A DNA stretch of 64,000 nt from Acinetobacter baretiae (GCF_015627105.1 NZ_VTDM01000018.1:19732-83731), one strand, 5' to 3'; shown: positions 29,589 to 39,985, numbered from the stretch's first letter. The notes: generated by a model from the letters alone, not told the origin. A program made the numbers and translations.

Positions 29589-30782
29589 ATGAATCAGAAC
29601 ACTAAAGAAAAGCCATCAAAATTATTATTGTTGTTGGTATTAAGTGCACTAATGGCCTTTACCTCTTTGTCTATAGATATTTACTTGCCTGCCATGCCAG
29701 TGATGCAAATAGATTTGAAAGGCCATGTGGAGTTGACAATTACAAGTTTTTTAATGGCTTTTTCAGTGGCTCAATTAATTTGGGGGCCAATTAGTGATTA
29801 TATTGGACGAAAAAAGCCGTTATTTATTGGAATGATTTTATTTGTCATAGGCTCTATTGGTTGTGCACTGTCTCAGACCATCGATCACATTATATTTTGG
29901 CGAATTTTTCAAGCATTAGGTGCATGTACTGCACCTATGCTAGCAAGAGCAATGGTTAGAGATTTGTATGATCGTGTGGAAGCAGCACAAATGCTTTCAA
30001 CATTGATGCTGATTATGGCGATCGCACCTATTTTAGGTCCATTAATTGGCGGACAAATATTAAAATTAAGCTCTTGGCATGCCATTTTTTGGTTGCTTGC
30101 AATGATTGGTATGATCATGTTTTTGTGTATTTTTAAATTACCTGAAACACATCTAGTAAAAACTCAACAGCAAAAAAATATGCCCATTCGACAAGCTTTT
30201 CTTAATTATGGTCATTTATTAAAAAATTGGCTTTTTATGCGATATGTGCTGTCATTAACAGCATTTTATGTTGCAGCATATGCATTTATTGTAGGTTCTC
30301 CTTTAGTCTATATTTCTTATTATCATATCGACTCGCAACATTATGGTTGGTTATTTGGTTTAAATATTGTCGGTGTGATGCTAGTCAGTATCATTAATAA
30401 AAAATTGGTTAAGCATGTTGCACTACATATATTACTGAAATGGGCAACAACGATATCTATGGTGGCGATGTTAATCTTGATATATTTGTTTTTTTCAGGG
30501 CATATGACTTTATTGCGATTAGTCATTTTTTTATTTATTTTCTTCTCTATGAATGGTGTGGTTGCTGCGACCTCAATCGCTGCTGCCTTAGATATGGTAC
30601 CTCAAACGGCAGGATCCGCTTCTGCTTTGATTGGATCAATGCAATACGGCAGTGGGGTAATTTCATCATTATTACTCACGTTGGGTAAAGGTGATTCACC
30701 GCAAGCCATGATTGTGATTATGGCGATATTTGCTACCGTTAGTGCGTTTATTGCATGGTTTCCGCAGTATCATTCTAAATAA
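29589..30782 (+). CDS. Bcr/CflA-type MFS drug efflux transporter
   Basis: Proton-driven efflux pump of the major facilitator superfamily (DHA1, Bcr/CflA branch). 397 residues, 12 membrane segments. The N-terminus SLSIDIYLPAMPVM is the Bcr/CflA helix-1 motif. The MFS motif A between helices 2 and 3 reads GPISDYIGRKKPLFIG. Helix 5 carries MAIAPILGPLIGGQI (antiporter motif C). Substrates cannot be deduced. It stands alone between two long AT-rich gaps; no regulator gene is adjacent. Confidence 0.92.
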   Translation: MNQNTKEKPSKLLLLLVLSALMAFTSLSIDIYLPAMPVMQIDLKGHVELTITSFLMAFSVAQLIWGPISDYIGRKKPLFIGMILFVIGSIGCALSQTIDHIIFWRIFQALGACTAPMLARAMVRDLYDRVEAAQMLSTLMLIMAIAPILGPLIGGQILKLSSWHAIFWLLAMIGMIMFLCIFKLPETHLVKTQQQKNMPIRQAFLNYGHLLKNWLFMRYVLSLTAFYVAAYAFIVGSPLVYISYYHIDSQHYGWLFGLNIVGVMLVSIINKKLVKHVALHILLKWATTISMVAMLILIYLFFSGHMTLLRLVIFLFIFFSMNGVVAATSIAAALDMVPQTAGSASALIGSMQYGSGVISSLLLTLGKGDSPQAMIVIMAIFATVSAFIAWFPQYHSK

Positions 30783-31338
30783 TTCAAATCCTGTTTAAGC
30801 TTTTATTTAACAATTATTTACGTATGGTATTTTGATCAAATACTGAAATTATGTAGCAGATACTTTTAGTTACTCACAGTTGTTTTTTTAAGGGAAATCG
30901 GTCTATTTATTATACTGGACTGTAAAGGAAAGCATTTATTTTATATAAAAATATAAAACAGTAGCTTCCTTAAATTTCTTAATAGGATTCAGATTGGATG
31001 AATTTTTATATGATAAATCAATTGCTTATATTGTTATAGTGTGTCTGAGAGTTGTACATGTATTTGGTGTATCATCAAAAATACTCACAGATTCAAAATC
31101 AAAAAGCCTAATGAATATATTCACTCATACACACATAAAATAAAAATGAGCGTAAAGCTGGGATGTTAGATAGATCTTTAATTAAATGTATGACAATGAA
31201 TGTAATGCCTGTGTACTTAGTTTTGGTAACGTTTATATCGAATAACAGTCGAGTTTAATCTGTATTTAAACCTGATTAAAATTTTTATTATTCAGCGTAG
31301 AGTCATATTATATTGAGTATTTGATATGTGTTTTTAAA
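30783..31338. other. AT-rich gap between convergent MFS and gcd genes
   Basis: About 560 bp with no supported coding region on either strand. Convergent genes rarely need such a long separation; I see nothing specific in it apart from the gcd terminator at its right end. Confidence 0.5.
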
Positions 31339-31370
31339 AGTTGAGTATCTTGTATTTAAGATACTCAACT
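31339..31370 (-). terminator. Terminator of gcd
   Basis: Perfect 13-bp arms AGTTGAGTATCTT (31339-31351) and AAGATACTCAACT (31358-31370) with a 6-nt loop. Read on the minus strand the stem is followed by TTTT, 27 bp after the gcd stop. Confidence 0.85.
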
Positions 31371-31396
31371 GTGTTGCTAACTTATAAAGTTACGTA

Positions 31397-33766
31397 TTAA
31401 GGGAGTGTATAAGCAATTACATAATCCCCCCGATTTTCATTACTGCCTGTGCGTGTTGCACCGCCTGCAACCATCACAATATATTGTTTACCATCTTTAC
31501 CAACATAACTCATAGGCGCACCTTGACCACCTACAGGTAGACGACTACGCCAAACTTCTTTACCTGTATTGCTATCTAACGCGCGTAGGTAATTGTCCAA
31601 AGAGCCATGGAAGAATGTTAAGCCACCTTTGGTGACCAGTGGGCCTCCCATTGTTGGCATACCAATTGGTATATGTACACCAGGACGAATGCCTTTGACT
31701 GGTGCATCTTCAATGCTGCCCATAGGCACTTGCCATTTGGTTTGCCCATTGGTTAAGTCAATTGCAGTCATTGTCCCAAAAGGTGGTTTAAAGCATGGAA
31801 CACCTAATGGAGAAACAAACATTGAGCGTTCTACACCCCAAGGCGTTCCTAACTGCTCAGAATACTCACCCTCTGTACTTGGCTTTAAACCGATACGTTG
31901 AGCATCTTCACGCTTAATGAATTTACCCCATTGCGCCATACGAATATCATTTACAATCAGTGTACCTGTAGATGCATCTAATGCACCACCACCCCAATTG
32001 AATCCACCGTAATAACCAGGATAAATAAGGGTTCGTTTTTGATCAGAAAGTGGTGTAAATTCACCCTCCCAACGCATTTCTTTAAATTGAATACGGCAGA
32101 TCAACTGATCAAATATGGTTGCACCCCACATATCTTGTTCTTTTAATGGGTCTGTACCCACAGAAATCGCTGAATATGGTTGAGTTGGAGACACTTGCAT
32201 ACCAGGCATAACATCTGTTGCTACAGCACGTTGTTCTACAGGGAATACAGGTTTACCATCACGGCGATCAAGAACAAAAATTTGCCCACGTTTTGTTAAT
32301 TGAACAAGTGCTGGAATTTTGGAACCATCTTTTTGTGGAATATCATATAAGATAGGTTGTGATGATACATCATAGTCAAACGCATCAATATTCGCCGTAC
32401 GGAAATGCCAACGCTCTTGACCGGTTTTCATGTCTACAGCAACAATAGAGTCGTTATATTCGTTTGAATATGAATGACGGTTACCTGTCCAAAAATCTGG
32501 AGTTTGGTTGCCTGTTGGGAAATAGGCTAACCCAAGTACAGGGTCGTATGCAGCCGTACCCCAGAAATTAGGTGTTTCAATTTTATATGTTTCACCTGGA
32601 GGTAGGGGAGTACTGTCGTTTTTACCTCGTGCAGCATCCCATGCCCAAAGCAGTTTGCCTGTCCGTACATCGTAACCACGCACAACACCTGAAGCTTCAC
32701 CCACCGTAAGATTGTCGTTGAGCTTACCACCTACAAGAACAACACCATTTGCCACTAAAGGCGCTGAAGTTAAATAATATGAACCTTCAGCAGATGCACC
32801 AAGACCGTCTAATAGATTAACAAATCCGTCTTGACCAAAGTCATCACACTTTTTACCTGTTTGAGCATCTACCGTAAACAGTCGCCCATCATTGGTTGTA
32901 CTCACAATACGTGTTGCACAGACTTGATCTTTTGCTACGTAGTCTTGACCAGAGAGTTGACTGAGATCTGCATAAGATACGCCGCGGCAACGCTTCCAAT
33001 GTGCGTTACCCGAGGTTTCGCGTAATTTAGGGTCAAAACGCCAGTTTTCTTTACCGCTGATTGGATCTAAAGAAATAACTTCATTGTGCGGGGTGCATAA
33101 ATACATCGAGTTATCGACTTTGAGTGGCGTTACTTGATATTCAGCACCATTAATCGCTAAGTCACCTGTGCGATAAGTCCATGCAACTTTTAAATCTTTT
33201 ACGTTATCTTTATTAATTTGAGTAAACTGCGCAAAGCGGTCACCAGAGTTGTTTCTTCCCCAAGCACTCCAATCATCACCTTGATTGTCACCTGCTGTGG
33301 GGTTAATTATTGGTGATGAAGCTGTATTTTTTGCTTCTACTGTTGGGTGTGGTTTAAACATACTTGCAATAAATCCAAAGAAAATTATTGCAAATATTCC
33401 GATCAGTCCCCAAGAAGCCTTTTGATTGATTACAGGTTGTTTCGATTTTTTGAGAAGTTTTGGGGCAAAGAACGTGATAACTAGTGCAATGACAATAAAT
33501 GTAACAATACGAGGAACCAATTGCCAAAAGTCTGTACCCACTTCCCATAATGCCCAAAGGGTTGCTGTGATGAGCAAAGCTATAGATATCCAAAAAGCAT
33601 ATGCTTGTTTTTTGAATAACCCAATTCCAATAGCAATCATTGCTATGCCAGCAAAGAAGTAAAAGAATGATCCATCTAAACTGATTAGATAGGCACCGCC
33701 TAAAGCTAAGCCTATACCAAATAGTATTAGTAATATGCTGACTATACGTAATAATACCGTATTCAT
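31397..33766 (-). CDS. gcd: Membrane-bound PQQ-dependent glucose dehydrogenase
   Basis: Oxidises glucose (and other aldoses) in the periplasm to gluconolactone and passes electrons to ubiquinone. The N-terminal about 140 residues form five membrane segments; the rest is the eight-bladed PQQ propeller. Visible are the domain start DWSAWGRNNSGDRFAQF, WRFDPKLRETSGNAHWKRCR, TGNQTPDFWTGNRH and the C-terminal PVGGQGAPMSYVGKDGKQYI. About 789 residues from ATG 33766, which has an AAGGAG site; the upstream TTG at 33799 is not needed. Length agrees with Acinetobacter membrane GDH. No pqq genes are in the window. Confidence 0.96.
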   Translation of the reverse strand: MNTVLLRIVSILLILFGIGLALGGAYLISLDGSFFYFFAGIAMIAIGIGLFKKQAYAFWISIALLITATLWALWEVGTDFWQLVPRIVTFIVIALVITFFAPKLLKKSKQPVINQKASWGLIGIFAIIFFGFIASMFKPHPTVEAKNTASSPIINPTAGDNQGDDWSAWGRNNSGDRFAQFTQINKDNVKDLKVAWTYRTGDLAINGAEYQVTPLKVDNSMYLCTPHNEVISLDPISGKENWRFDPKLRETSGNAHWKRCRGVSYADLSQLSGQDYVAKDQVCATRIVSTTNDGRLFTVDAQTGKKCDDFGQDGFVNLLDGLGASAEGSYYLTSAPLVANGVVLVGGKLNDNLTVGEASGVVRGYDVRTGKLLWAWDAARGKNDSTPLPPGETYKIETPNFWGTAAYDPVLGLAYFPTGNQTPDFWTGNRHSYSNEYNDSIVAVDMKTGQERWHFRTANIDAFDYDVSSQPILYDIPQKDGSKIPALVQLTKRGQIFVLDRRDGKPVFPVEQRAVATDVMPGMQVSPTQPYSAISVGTDPLKEQDMWGATIFDQLICRIQFKEMRWEGEFTPLSDQKRTLIYPGYYGGFNWGGGALDASTGTLIVNDIRMAQWGKFIKREDAQRIGLKPSTEGEYSEQLGTPWGVERSMFVSPLGVPCFKPPFGTMTAIDLTNGQTKWQVPMGSIEDAPVKGIRPGVHIPIGMPTMGGPLVTKGGLTFFHGSLDNYLRALDSNTGKEVWRSRLPVGGQGAPMSYVGKDGKQYIVMVAGGATRTGSNENRGDYVIAYTLP

Positions 33767-34408
33767 AATTACTCCTTTATAAATATATTCAAAGTCCAAT
33801 TTTGAATCATATGTTTAAGGCAATAACGGTAATGAGATCGGATTAGAAATGTATTTTTATATACGATAAAAATTGATATTGTGTTGAGAATATCAACGAA
33901 AACAGTGGTGCACACAGCATGACTGTGTAATCAAAACTGTTACATCCAATATGAGCGATATAAAATGAGCGGCTCTAATCCTTGAGCTTATTACTTACTC
34001 TCAAAGCTTTCCTGCTTTCGAGAGTATCTACGTAATGCATTACTGACATAAACATATAGACGTACATATCTTTACACAAAAAGATCTTTTTTTAAACATT
34101 TGTTTTATTTTTTATAATTATTTTAAGATTCTTATGATTCAAATGAATAATACGGATTTTTAAAAGACGACATATGACCATAGATTTTTGACATAAATCA
34201 CACATTCGGCATGTAAATTAATATTTTTATTTAATAGCAATATGACAGGTATACACAGACGGTTTCATGCTTGGTTAAATTGGATGATTAACTTTAATTA
34301 CGATTATTAGACTTTTATTTTTGATGCTTTCTAGGTAGGCACACACCAGCCTGAACGCTTTGAGTTGAAGTAATTTAGGGCGACACGGTTGTTTATAATC
34401 ATAAAATA
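33767..34408. other. AT-rich upstream region of gcd and tRNA-Ser
   Basis: 642 bp without coding appearance. It contains the palindrome ACACAG-catga-CTGTGT (33912-33928), about 150 bp upstream of gcd. A bulged 12-bp hairpin (33996-34026) has arms TACTCTCAAAGC and GCTTTCGAGAGTA. Both may be regulatory; neither has an assigned role. Confidence 0.45.
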
Positions 34409-34498
34409 TGGCGGTGAGAGAGGGATTCGAACCCTCGATACGCGCAAACGTATACACACTTTCCAGGCGTGCTCCTTAAGCCACTCGGACACCTCACC
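34409..34498 (-). tRNA. tRNA-Ser (anticodon GGA)
   Basis: On the minus strand the 90-nt sequence has the 7-bp acceptor stem beginning GGTGAGG, a class II long variable arm, the T-loop GGTTCGAATCC, and an encoded CCA end at 34411-34409. The anticodon loop CTGGAAA gives GGA, reading UCC/UCU serine codons. It matches E. coli tRNA-Ser(GGA) nearly throughout. It is a possible integration site, but no integrase or duplicated 3' end is seen nearby. Confidence 0.96.
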
Positions 34499-34619
34499 AA
34501 CGATGGGCGATGATACCCAAAAAATTCAACTCTGCCAAGATAAAACGTACCTGCTTACAGCAAAAAGCATTATATAGTGATAAAATCTCGTTTAAATGCA
34601 GAGTGAACGTAGTTTTTTT

Positions 34620-36500
34620 ATGCAAAATTCAAATGATAAGCCATCTAAATATGCGATTACACTTGCCGCTTTAGGTGTGGTATTCGGTGACATCGGAACA
34701 AGTCCATTATATGCGATAAAACAATGCTTTATTGAGGCACATATTGCGCTAAGTGAGTCTACAATTATGGGTATTTTGTCATTGGTTTTTTGGTCAATGA
34801 TGCTTACCATTAGTGTTAAATATGTCACCTTTATTATGCGAGCAGATAACAATGGTGAAGGCGGTATTATGTCGCTGTTGGCATTAAATTTACGCCCAAA
34901 ACATATCAATAAACACACAAAAATATTACTCATTGCGCTAGGTTTTATTGGTGCTTCTTTATTCTTTGGTGATGGAATCATTACCCCTGCAATTTCAGTA
35001 CTTTCTGCGGTTGAAGGGTTAAGTATTGCAACACCTGCATTTAATAAATGGCTGATGCCAATTGCACTTGGAATTTTAACCGCATTGTTTTTGGTACAAC
35101 GACATGGTACAGCAACCATGGGCAAGTTTTTTGGCCCTATTACCTTAACGTGGTTTCTTTCAATTGGTGCTTTAGGTGTGATGAGTATTATCAAAACACC
35201 TTTTGTTTTAGAGTTAGTTAATCCTTATTGGGCAATCCATTTTATTATACAAGAGCCTGGTGTCGCTTTTTTAGCGATGGGTGCAGTGGTGCTGACACTC
35301 ACAGGGGGGGAAGCCTTGTATGCAGATATGGGACATTTTGGTCGTAATCCTATTCGACTAGCATGGTTTGTTGTAGTGTGCCCATGTTTAATGATCAATT
35401 ATGCAGGGCAAGGCGCATTATTACTGCGTGATCCTAGTGCGATTTCTAATCCGTTCTATATGCTTGTTCCTGATTGGGGCTTATACCCAATGATTGCTTT
35501 AGCCACAGCAGCAGCCGTGATTGCGTCACAAGCAGTGATTACAGGTGTGTTTTCAATGGCAAATCAAGCCATACAATTACGTTATTTGCCACGTCTAACC
35601 GTACATCACACCTCAGATATAGAGCAAGGTCAAATTTACTTACCCTTTATTAATTGGGTTTTATATATTTCTGTGGTGATCTTAATCTTACTTTTTCATA
35701 ACAGTGCCAATTTGGCGAGTGCTTATGGTGTGGCTGTGACTATGACCATGTTGTGTAGTACGATTTTAGTTACAGCATATGCACGAAGTGGTTGGAAGTG
35801 GCCAGTTTGGAAATTGGCACTCTTTGCAGTCCCTTTTTTACTAATGGATATTGTATTTGTATCGTCAACATCATTAAAGATTTTAGCAGGAGGGTGGGTG
35901 CCACTTGCGATAGGTGTGGTTGTATTCACTATATTAATGACATGGAAGAATGGGCGTGAAATTGTGATTCAACGTTTAGAAAAAGATGCTTTACCTCTTG
36001 AGTTATTTATTAAAAGTGTGAGCATGAGTGATGACACAAAATATGTACCGGGTGAAGCAATTTTTCTGACAGGCACACCAAATATCGTTCCGCATGCCAT
36101 GTTGCATAATATTAAGCACAACAAAGTGCTTCACGAACGTAATATTATGATTACGGTGGTGACGCAAGATGTTCCTTTTGTTTCAGATCAAGATCGGATA
36201 TATATTGAAAAATTAGATGCGCGTTTTTATCGTATATTTTTATATTATGGCTTTAAAGACCAGCCTAATGTGCCTGAAGCTTTAGAAAAAGCATATCACG
36301 AACTTCATTTTGAATTTGATATGATGCATATGAGTTTCTTTATTTCAAGAGACAGACTCATACATACAGTGGGGCAAGGAATGGCACCGTGGCGAGAGAA
36401 ACTCTTTATTTCCATGTATCGAAATACCAGTCCTGTGAGTGATTTTTATCAAATCCCAACCAATCGGGTTGTAGAAATGGGTAGCCAAATTGAAATTTAA
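34620..36500 (+). CDS. kup: Low-affinity potassium uptake transporter Kup
   Basis: Proton-coupled K+ importer of the KUP/HAK/KT family. The N-terminus [19 protein letters not shown] (about residues 15-33) is the family hallmark. [36 protein letters not shown] and [13 protein letters not shown] (about 231-243) follow. About 12 membrane segments are followed by a cytoplasmic tail of about 180 residues. I chose ATG 34620 because the protein then begins just before the conserved block and has the usual length of about 626; ATG 34596 would add 8 residues, and neither has a good ribosome site. Confidence 0.95.
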   Translation: MQNSNDKPSKYAITLAALGVVFGDIGTSPLYAIKQCFIEAHIALSESTIMGILSLVFWSMMLTISVKYVTFIMRADNNGEGGIMSLLALNLRPKHINKHTKILLIALGFIGASLFFGDGIITPAISVLSAVEGLSIATPAFNKWLMPIALGILTALFLVQRHGTATMGKFFGPITLTWFLSIGALGVMSIIKTPFVLELVNPYWAIHFIIQEPGVAFLAMGAVVLTLTGGEALYADMGHFGRNPIRLAWFVVVCPCLMINYAGQGALLLRDPSAISNPFYMLVPDWGLYPMIALATAAAVIASQAVITGVFSMANQAIQLRYLPRLTVHHTSDIEQGQIYLPFINWVLYISVVILILLFHNSANLASAYGVAVTMTMLCSTILVTAYARSGWKWPVWKLALFAVPFLLMDIVFVSSTSLKILAGGWVPLAIGVVVFTILMTWKNGREIVIQRLEKDALPLELFIKSVSMSDDTKYVPGEAIFLTGTPNIVPHAMLHNIKHNKVLHERNIMITVVTQDVPFVSDQDRIYIEKLDARFYRIFLYYGFKDQPNVPEALEKAYHELHFEFDMMHMSFFISRDRLIHTVGQGMAPWREKLFISMYRNTSPVSDFYQIPTNRVVEMGSQIEI

Positions 36501-36504
36501 ATAA

Positions 36505-36536
36505 AAAAACCGAGCGCCTAGCGCTCGGTTTTTTTA
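36505..36536. terminator. Terminator after kup
   Basis: Stem ACCGAGCGC (36509-36517) / GCGCTCGGT (36521-36529), 3-nt loop, A-run before and T-run after. It serves kup and, read backwards, the small gene ending at 36550. Confidence 0.93.
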
Positions 36537-36549
36537 TAGGTCACTTATT

Positions 36550-36807
36550 TTATGGTGAACGTACAGGTGCATTATCTGTATTGGCAGGTGATGCATTGGT
36601 ATTAATTGGATCAGGTGAAATAAGTTGATACTCTCCACTTTGTAACAATTTGGCCAAAGAACCGGGTTGATCATTGACCGTTGTCGATACTGTAACCTTT
36701 GATAAACTCTCTAGCGTTTGTCCGGGTTGTACAGCAGGCTCTGCAAATGCAGAATGAAGAGATGAAAAACCGACCAATAGGCCAGTAACGAAAATAATAT
36801 GACGCAT
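36550..36807 (-). CDS. Small exported protein of unknown function
   Basis: About 85 residues. A clear signal peptide MRHIIFVTGLLVGFSSLHS ends at AFA-EP. The mature part is short, polar and rich in Ser, Thr and Pro, with SKVTVSTTVNDQ and a C-terminal low-complexity tail. No motif I recognise. The start at 36807 has a GGAG site 7 bp upstream; ATG 36834 would place nine residues before the signal peptide. It shares the kup terminator region. Confidence 0.65.
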   Translation of the reverse strand: MRHIIFVTGLLVGFSSLHSAFAEPAVQPGQTLESLSKVTVSTTVNDQPGSLAKLLQSGEYQLISPDPINTNASPANTDNAPVRSP

Positions 36808-37037
36808 TGTTCGACTCCAGAGCTTTGAAATCATGATATAGCAACAGTTAAACTCTTATTTTACACCCTTCCAAAGGTGCTTTATATAAAAGTAAATGCC
36901 ATCGTTACATACGGGTAGAGGTAAATAGAAGGTGATTTTCGAAAACCGTTTAATCTATAAACAATTAACGCATCACTAATATACTTTATAATGTGAGATT
37001 GTTAATCTCTTCTTAAATTATTGCATTTGAAAAAAAT

Positions 37038-38114
37038 ATGAAGTCTGTGGCGAATGGTTTAAATTGCTTTAAAACAGGTATGAGTCATCAAATTATGAGT
37101 GTATCTCGCTATATGTACTTAGGTGCAATGTGTAGTGTGTTACTGCCACATACGGCCATGGCAAAAGTAGAAAACCTTTGGTCAACCATGCCTTGTACTA
37201 GTCAATTTTATAATAATGCGCCCCCTTATTTGGTTAAAGACAGTCTTAAAAAAAACACCACAGCATTATGTTTTAATGGTTTTAACGTGATGTATTCAGG
37301 GGTCTCTAAAACGCCATTTTGGAGTGCAGAATATTTAACACCTACACGTTTAAGCCAAAAAATAAAACGACAAGATAGCTTTCATGAAGAAGAGCGAGTG
37401 CCTTCGATTTACCGTGCAACACTCAAAGATTATAAAGGTTCGGGGTATGATCGTGGTCATATGTCTCCAAATGGAGATATGCCAGATGAAATGTCACAAT
37501 ATGACAGTTTTTCACTGGCTAACATGGTGCCACAAGCACCAAAAAACAATCAAGAAATATGGCGTATGCTTGAAGAAGCAACTAGAGGTATGGTCACCAA
37601 ACAAAAGCAAGACGTTTATGTGGTGACAGGCCCTATATTTTCTGGAAATAAAATTCAAACCATTGGCAACGGTGTTTTTGTACCTTCTGCCGTATTTAAA
37701 GCAGTTTATTATCCCAAAACAGGGGTGATCGGTGCTTACTATGCACCAAATAATAATTCTTTACAGGTGAGTGTGGTGAGTGTTTGCCACATTGAAGCAT
37801 TGACAGGTATGAATCTTTTTCCTGCATTAAATGAATCAGCAAAACGCAAAATTTATGACTTACCTCAATCAACCGCAGATGTACAAAGTAATGTAAAACC
37901 ACGCTATTTGTCTGAAGATACCAAAAGTAGTTGTGCATCGGCAGTCAGCCATGACGATTTAATTGCACTGAAAAAACAATTTTCTGCCCCTCATCGCCCT
38001 GTAGGAGATGCTGAAACAACAGCTACGAGTGGTACACAAAACCATTGGATATTATTCTTTAAAAATATTGTCATGGATTTACTTGCGTTTTTTACGAAAT
38101 TAATGGCTAAATAA
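37038..38114 (+). CDS. Secreted DNA/RNA non-specific endonuclease
   Basis: His-Me finger nuclease of the NUC/EndA family, presumably periplasmic or secreted, degrading DNA and RNA with Mg2+. The catalytic motif DRGHMSPNGDM sits at about residues 138-148, followed by the metal-binding Asn region SLANMVPQAPKNNQEIWR. The N-terminus has a signal-like stretch ending HTAMA-KV. Three possible starts lie at 37038, 37080 and 37098; the longest is given. The C-terminus, unusually, ends in a hydrophobic or amphipathic stretch (NHWILFFKNIVMDLLAFF) that could anchor the enzyme. Roles may include nutrient scavenging or DNA turnover. Confidence 0.9.
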   Translation: MKSVANGLNCFKTGMSHQIMSVSRYMYLGAMCSVLLPHTAMAKVENLWSTMPCTSQFYNNAPPYLVKDSLKKNTTALCFNGFNVMYSGVSKTPFWSAEYLTPTRLSQKIKRQDSFHEEERVPSIYRATLKDYKGSGYDRGHMSPNGDMPDEMSQYDSFSLANMVPQAPKNNQEIWRMLEEATRGMVTKQKQDVYVVTGPIFSGNKIQTIGNGVFVPSAVFKAVYYPKTGVIGAYYAPNNNSLQVSVVSVCHIEALTGMNLFPALNESAKRKIYDLPQSTADVQSNVKPRYLSEDTKSSCASAVSHDDLIALKKQFSAPHRPVGDAETTATSGTQNHWILFFKNIVMDLLAFFTKLMAK

Positions 38115-38152
38115 TCATCAATTGAGAGCAACAATAACAAATAGGAGTAAAT

Positions 38153-38395
38153 ATGTTTAAACCATTTGAAACCGATGAGTCATCTGCAATATATGATCTT
38201 ACTTTAGAAAATGGCGCTGATCGAATAAATATATATGGCAATTTACAGGTGACGAAAGATCAAGACGGTTTAAAAACCGCAAAAGCGTTGCAAGCCTTCG
38301 TCAATGACCTTGTCATTGCTTTAGAGCAAACAACAGAATTGCCTGAAAAAATTAAAATACAAGATCAAAAAGAGGTTGAGAATCCCTTTTTATAG
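38153..38395 (+). CDS. Conserved-looking hypothetical protein
   Basis: 80 residues, acidic and soluble, without signal or membrane segment. It reads like a compact alpha/beta protein (YDLTLENGADRINIYGNLQV, then a helix KTAKALQAFVNDLVIALEQ). ATG 38153 has an AGGAG site 6 bp upstream, which supports it being a real gene. It lies 38 bp after the nuclease on the same strand and 3 bp before the convergent znuB. Function unknown; co-transcription with the nuclease is possible. Confidence 0.7.
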   Translation: MFKPFETDESSAIYDLTLENGADRINIYGNLQVTKDQDGLKTAKALQAFVNDLVIALEQTTELPEKIKIQDQKEVENPFL

Positions 38396-38398
38396 GTG

Positions 38399-39196
38399 TT
38401 AACGACGCATCAATTTTTGCAGTGTAAAAATACTGAAAAATAAAAATGCCATGGTTAATACAATACTTAAACCTGTGGCAATATTGAGTAGTGCGCTTGA
38501 CCAAAGCCCAATAGATAATGCCACTTGGCCTAATATAAAGGCAAACAAAACCATTTGTTTAGGAGAATTTGCCAACAGTCGTGCAGTCAAAGCAGGAATG
38601 ACCAATAAAGCGCCCATGAGCAATGAACCTACTGCTCGAAGTGCAAGTACAGTAAACATGGCGAGTAAAAGCATAAACACTAAGCGCTGTAACTTTGCAT
38701 TAACACCTTCACTAACAGCGATGTCAGTATCAATTGCAATTTGAATTTGAGGGGTCCAAAAGATATATAAAACTGCAATTGCTATAAAAATAACAGCAGA
38801 AAAGAGCGGTAAATCTGTCCAATTAATAGTGAGTAAGTCACCAAATAAATAACTTTGTAACTCAGGTCGAAGGAGTGGAAGTTGTTGAATTAACAATAAA
38901 CCACTACAGAGCAATGTGGCTGAACATAAAGCCAATAGTGCATCATTGGGTAAGCGTCGGTCATGTAAAAACCATAAAATTGCGACCAATAACAAGGCTA
39001 AAAAAGACACGCCAAGCCATAAGGGTAAAGACAATAACCCTGCCACAGCAACTCCAAGCAAAGTGCCGTGTGCCATTGTATCTGCAAAAAAAGACATACG
39101 GCGCCATAACATAAGACAACCGAGTGGTGCAGTGAGAAAAATAAGTAAACTGCCCATGACCCATGCAGGGAGCAATAGTTGTAACCATTCGATCAA
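38399..39196 (-). CDS. znuB: Zinc ABC transporter permease
   Basis: Inner-membrane subunit of the ZnuABC high-affinity zinc importer (ABC-3 family). 265 residues with about 8-9 hydrophobic segments. Typical segments are APLGCLMLWRRMSFFADTMAHGTLLGVAV near the N-terminus and RAVGSLLMGALLVIPALTARLLA near the C-terminus. It starts 3 bp after the znuC stop and is the last gene of zur-znuC-znuB. Confidence 0.95.
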   Translation of the reverse strand: MIEWLQLLLPAWVMGSLLIFLTAPLGCLMLWRRMSFFADTMAHGTLLGVAVAGLLSLPLWLGVSFLALLLVAILWFLHDRRLPNDALLALCSATLLCSGLLLIQQLPLLRPELQSYLFGDLLTINWTDLPLFSAVIFIAIAVLYIFWTPQIQIAIDTDIAVSEGVNAKLQRLVFMLLLAMFTVLALRAVGSLLMGALLVIPALTARLLANSPKQMVLFAFILGQVALSIGLWSSALLNIATGLSIVLTMAFLFFSIFTLQKLMRR

Positions 39197-39199
39197 GAT

Positions 39200-39985
39200 C
39201 TATATCTCCGCTTCGGGATGAATGTGAGGAGTAGAATCATGCTGGCATGTCGTTGGTGTATCGCCGTGGGCACAGTGATCATGATGATGCTGATAAAAAG
39301 TACGTTGAGTTCCAAAAATGGCTAAATATTCAGGATGCTGTTGTACATTTTCAGGTGAACCGCTACAGCAAATGTGTTTGTTTAAGCAAATAACACGATG
39401 TGTACCTTGCATGACCCATTGAAGATCGTGTGACACCATAATTACGGCACAGCCATAACGTTCGGGTAAAGTACGAACATAGGCGTATAGTTCAGCTTCA
39501 GATTGAATATCTAACCCTTGCATTGGTTCGTCTAAAACCAAAACGTGTGGTTGTCTAAGTAACGCACGTGCCAATAATACTCGTTGACGCTCACCGCCAG
39601 AGAGCAGTTGTACTTTGGCATCAAGTAATTTGTAAATGCCTGTTTCTTCAATGATTTGTTGTTTAATACGTGGTGAGCATTTTTCTAAAGCAAGTAGATC
39701 CTTCACACGCAAAGGTAAACTTAAAGACGGATGGAATTTTTGAGGGACATAAGACAGTTTTAAATGATTGGCTTTTTTTATATAGCCTTGATTTGGCTGG
39801 ACAATGCCAAGCAATACTTTAATTAAAGTCGATTTACCTGCCCCATTTGGCCCAATAAGTGTCACAATTTCATTCTCATGGAGTGTGAAATCTACACCTG
39901 TAAGAATATGGCGTTCATCGAGCTGAACGTGAATATTATCTAAAGAAATCAGTTCAGACACTATGCGAGATTGCACTGGCGACAT
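39200..39985 (-). CDS. znuC: Zinc ABC transporter ATPase with His-rich tail
   Basis: ATP-binding subunit of ZnuABC. Walker A is GPNGAGKST (about residues 43-51), the ABC signature LSGGERQRVLLARALL, and Walker B VLVLDEPMQGLD. The last 30 residues form a His/Cys/Asp-rich tail (YQHHHDHCAHGD and further His) that could bind zinc. ATG 39985, with AGGA just upstream, overlaps the zur 3' end by 25 bp; a GTG at 39961 is an alternative. Second gene of the zur operon. Confidence 0.95.
   Translation of the reverse strand: MSPVQSRIVSELISLDNIHVQLDERHILTGVDFTLHENEIVTLIGPNGAGKSTLIKVLLGIVQPNQGYIKKANHLKLSYVPQKFHPSLSLPLRVKDLLALEKCSPRIKQQIIEETGIYKLLDAKVQLLSGGERQRVLLARALLRQPHVLVLDEPMQGLDIQSEAELYAYVRTLPERYGCAVIMVSHDLQWVMQGTHRVICLNKHICCSGSPENVQQHPEYLAIFGTQRTFYQHHHDHCAHGDTPTTCQHDSTPHIHPEAEI

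Noticed and set aside
34409..34498. tRNA-Ser as an integration site of a genomic island
   Set aside because: No integrase gene and no repeat of the tRNA 3' end were found within the window.
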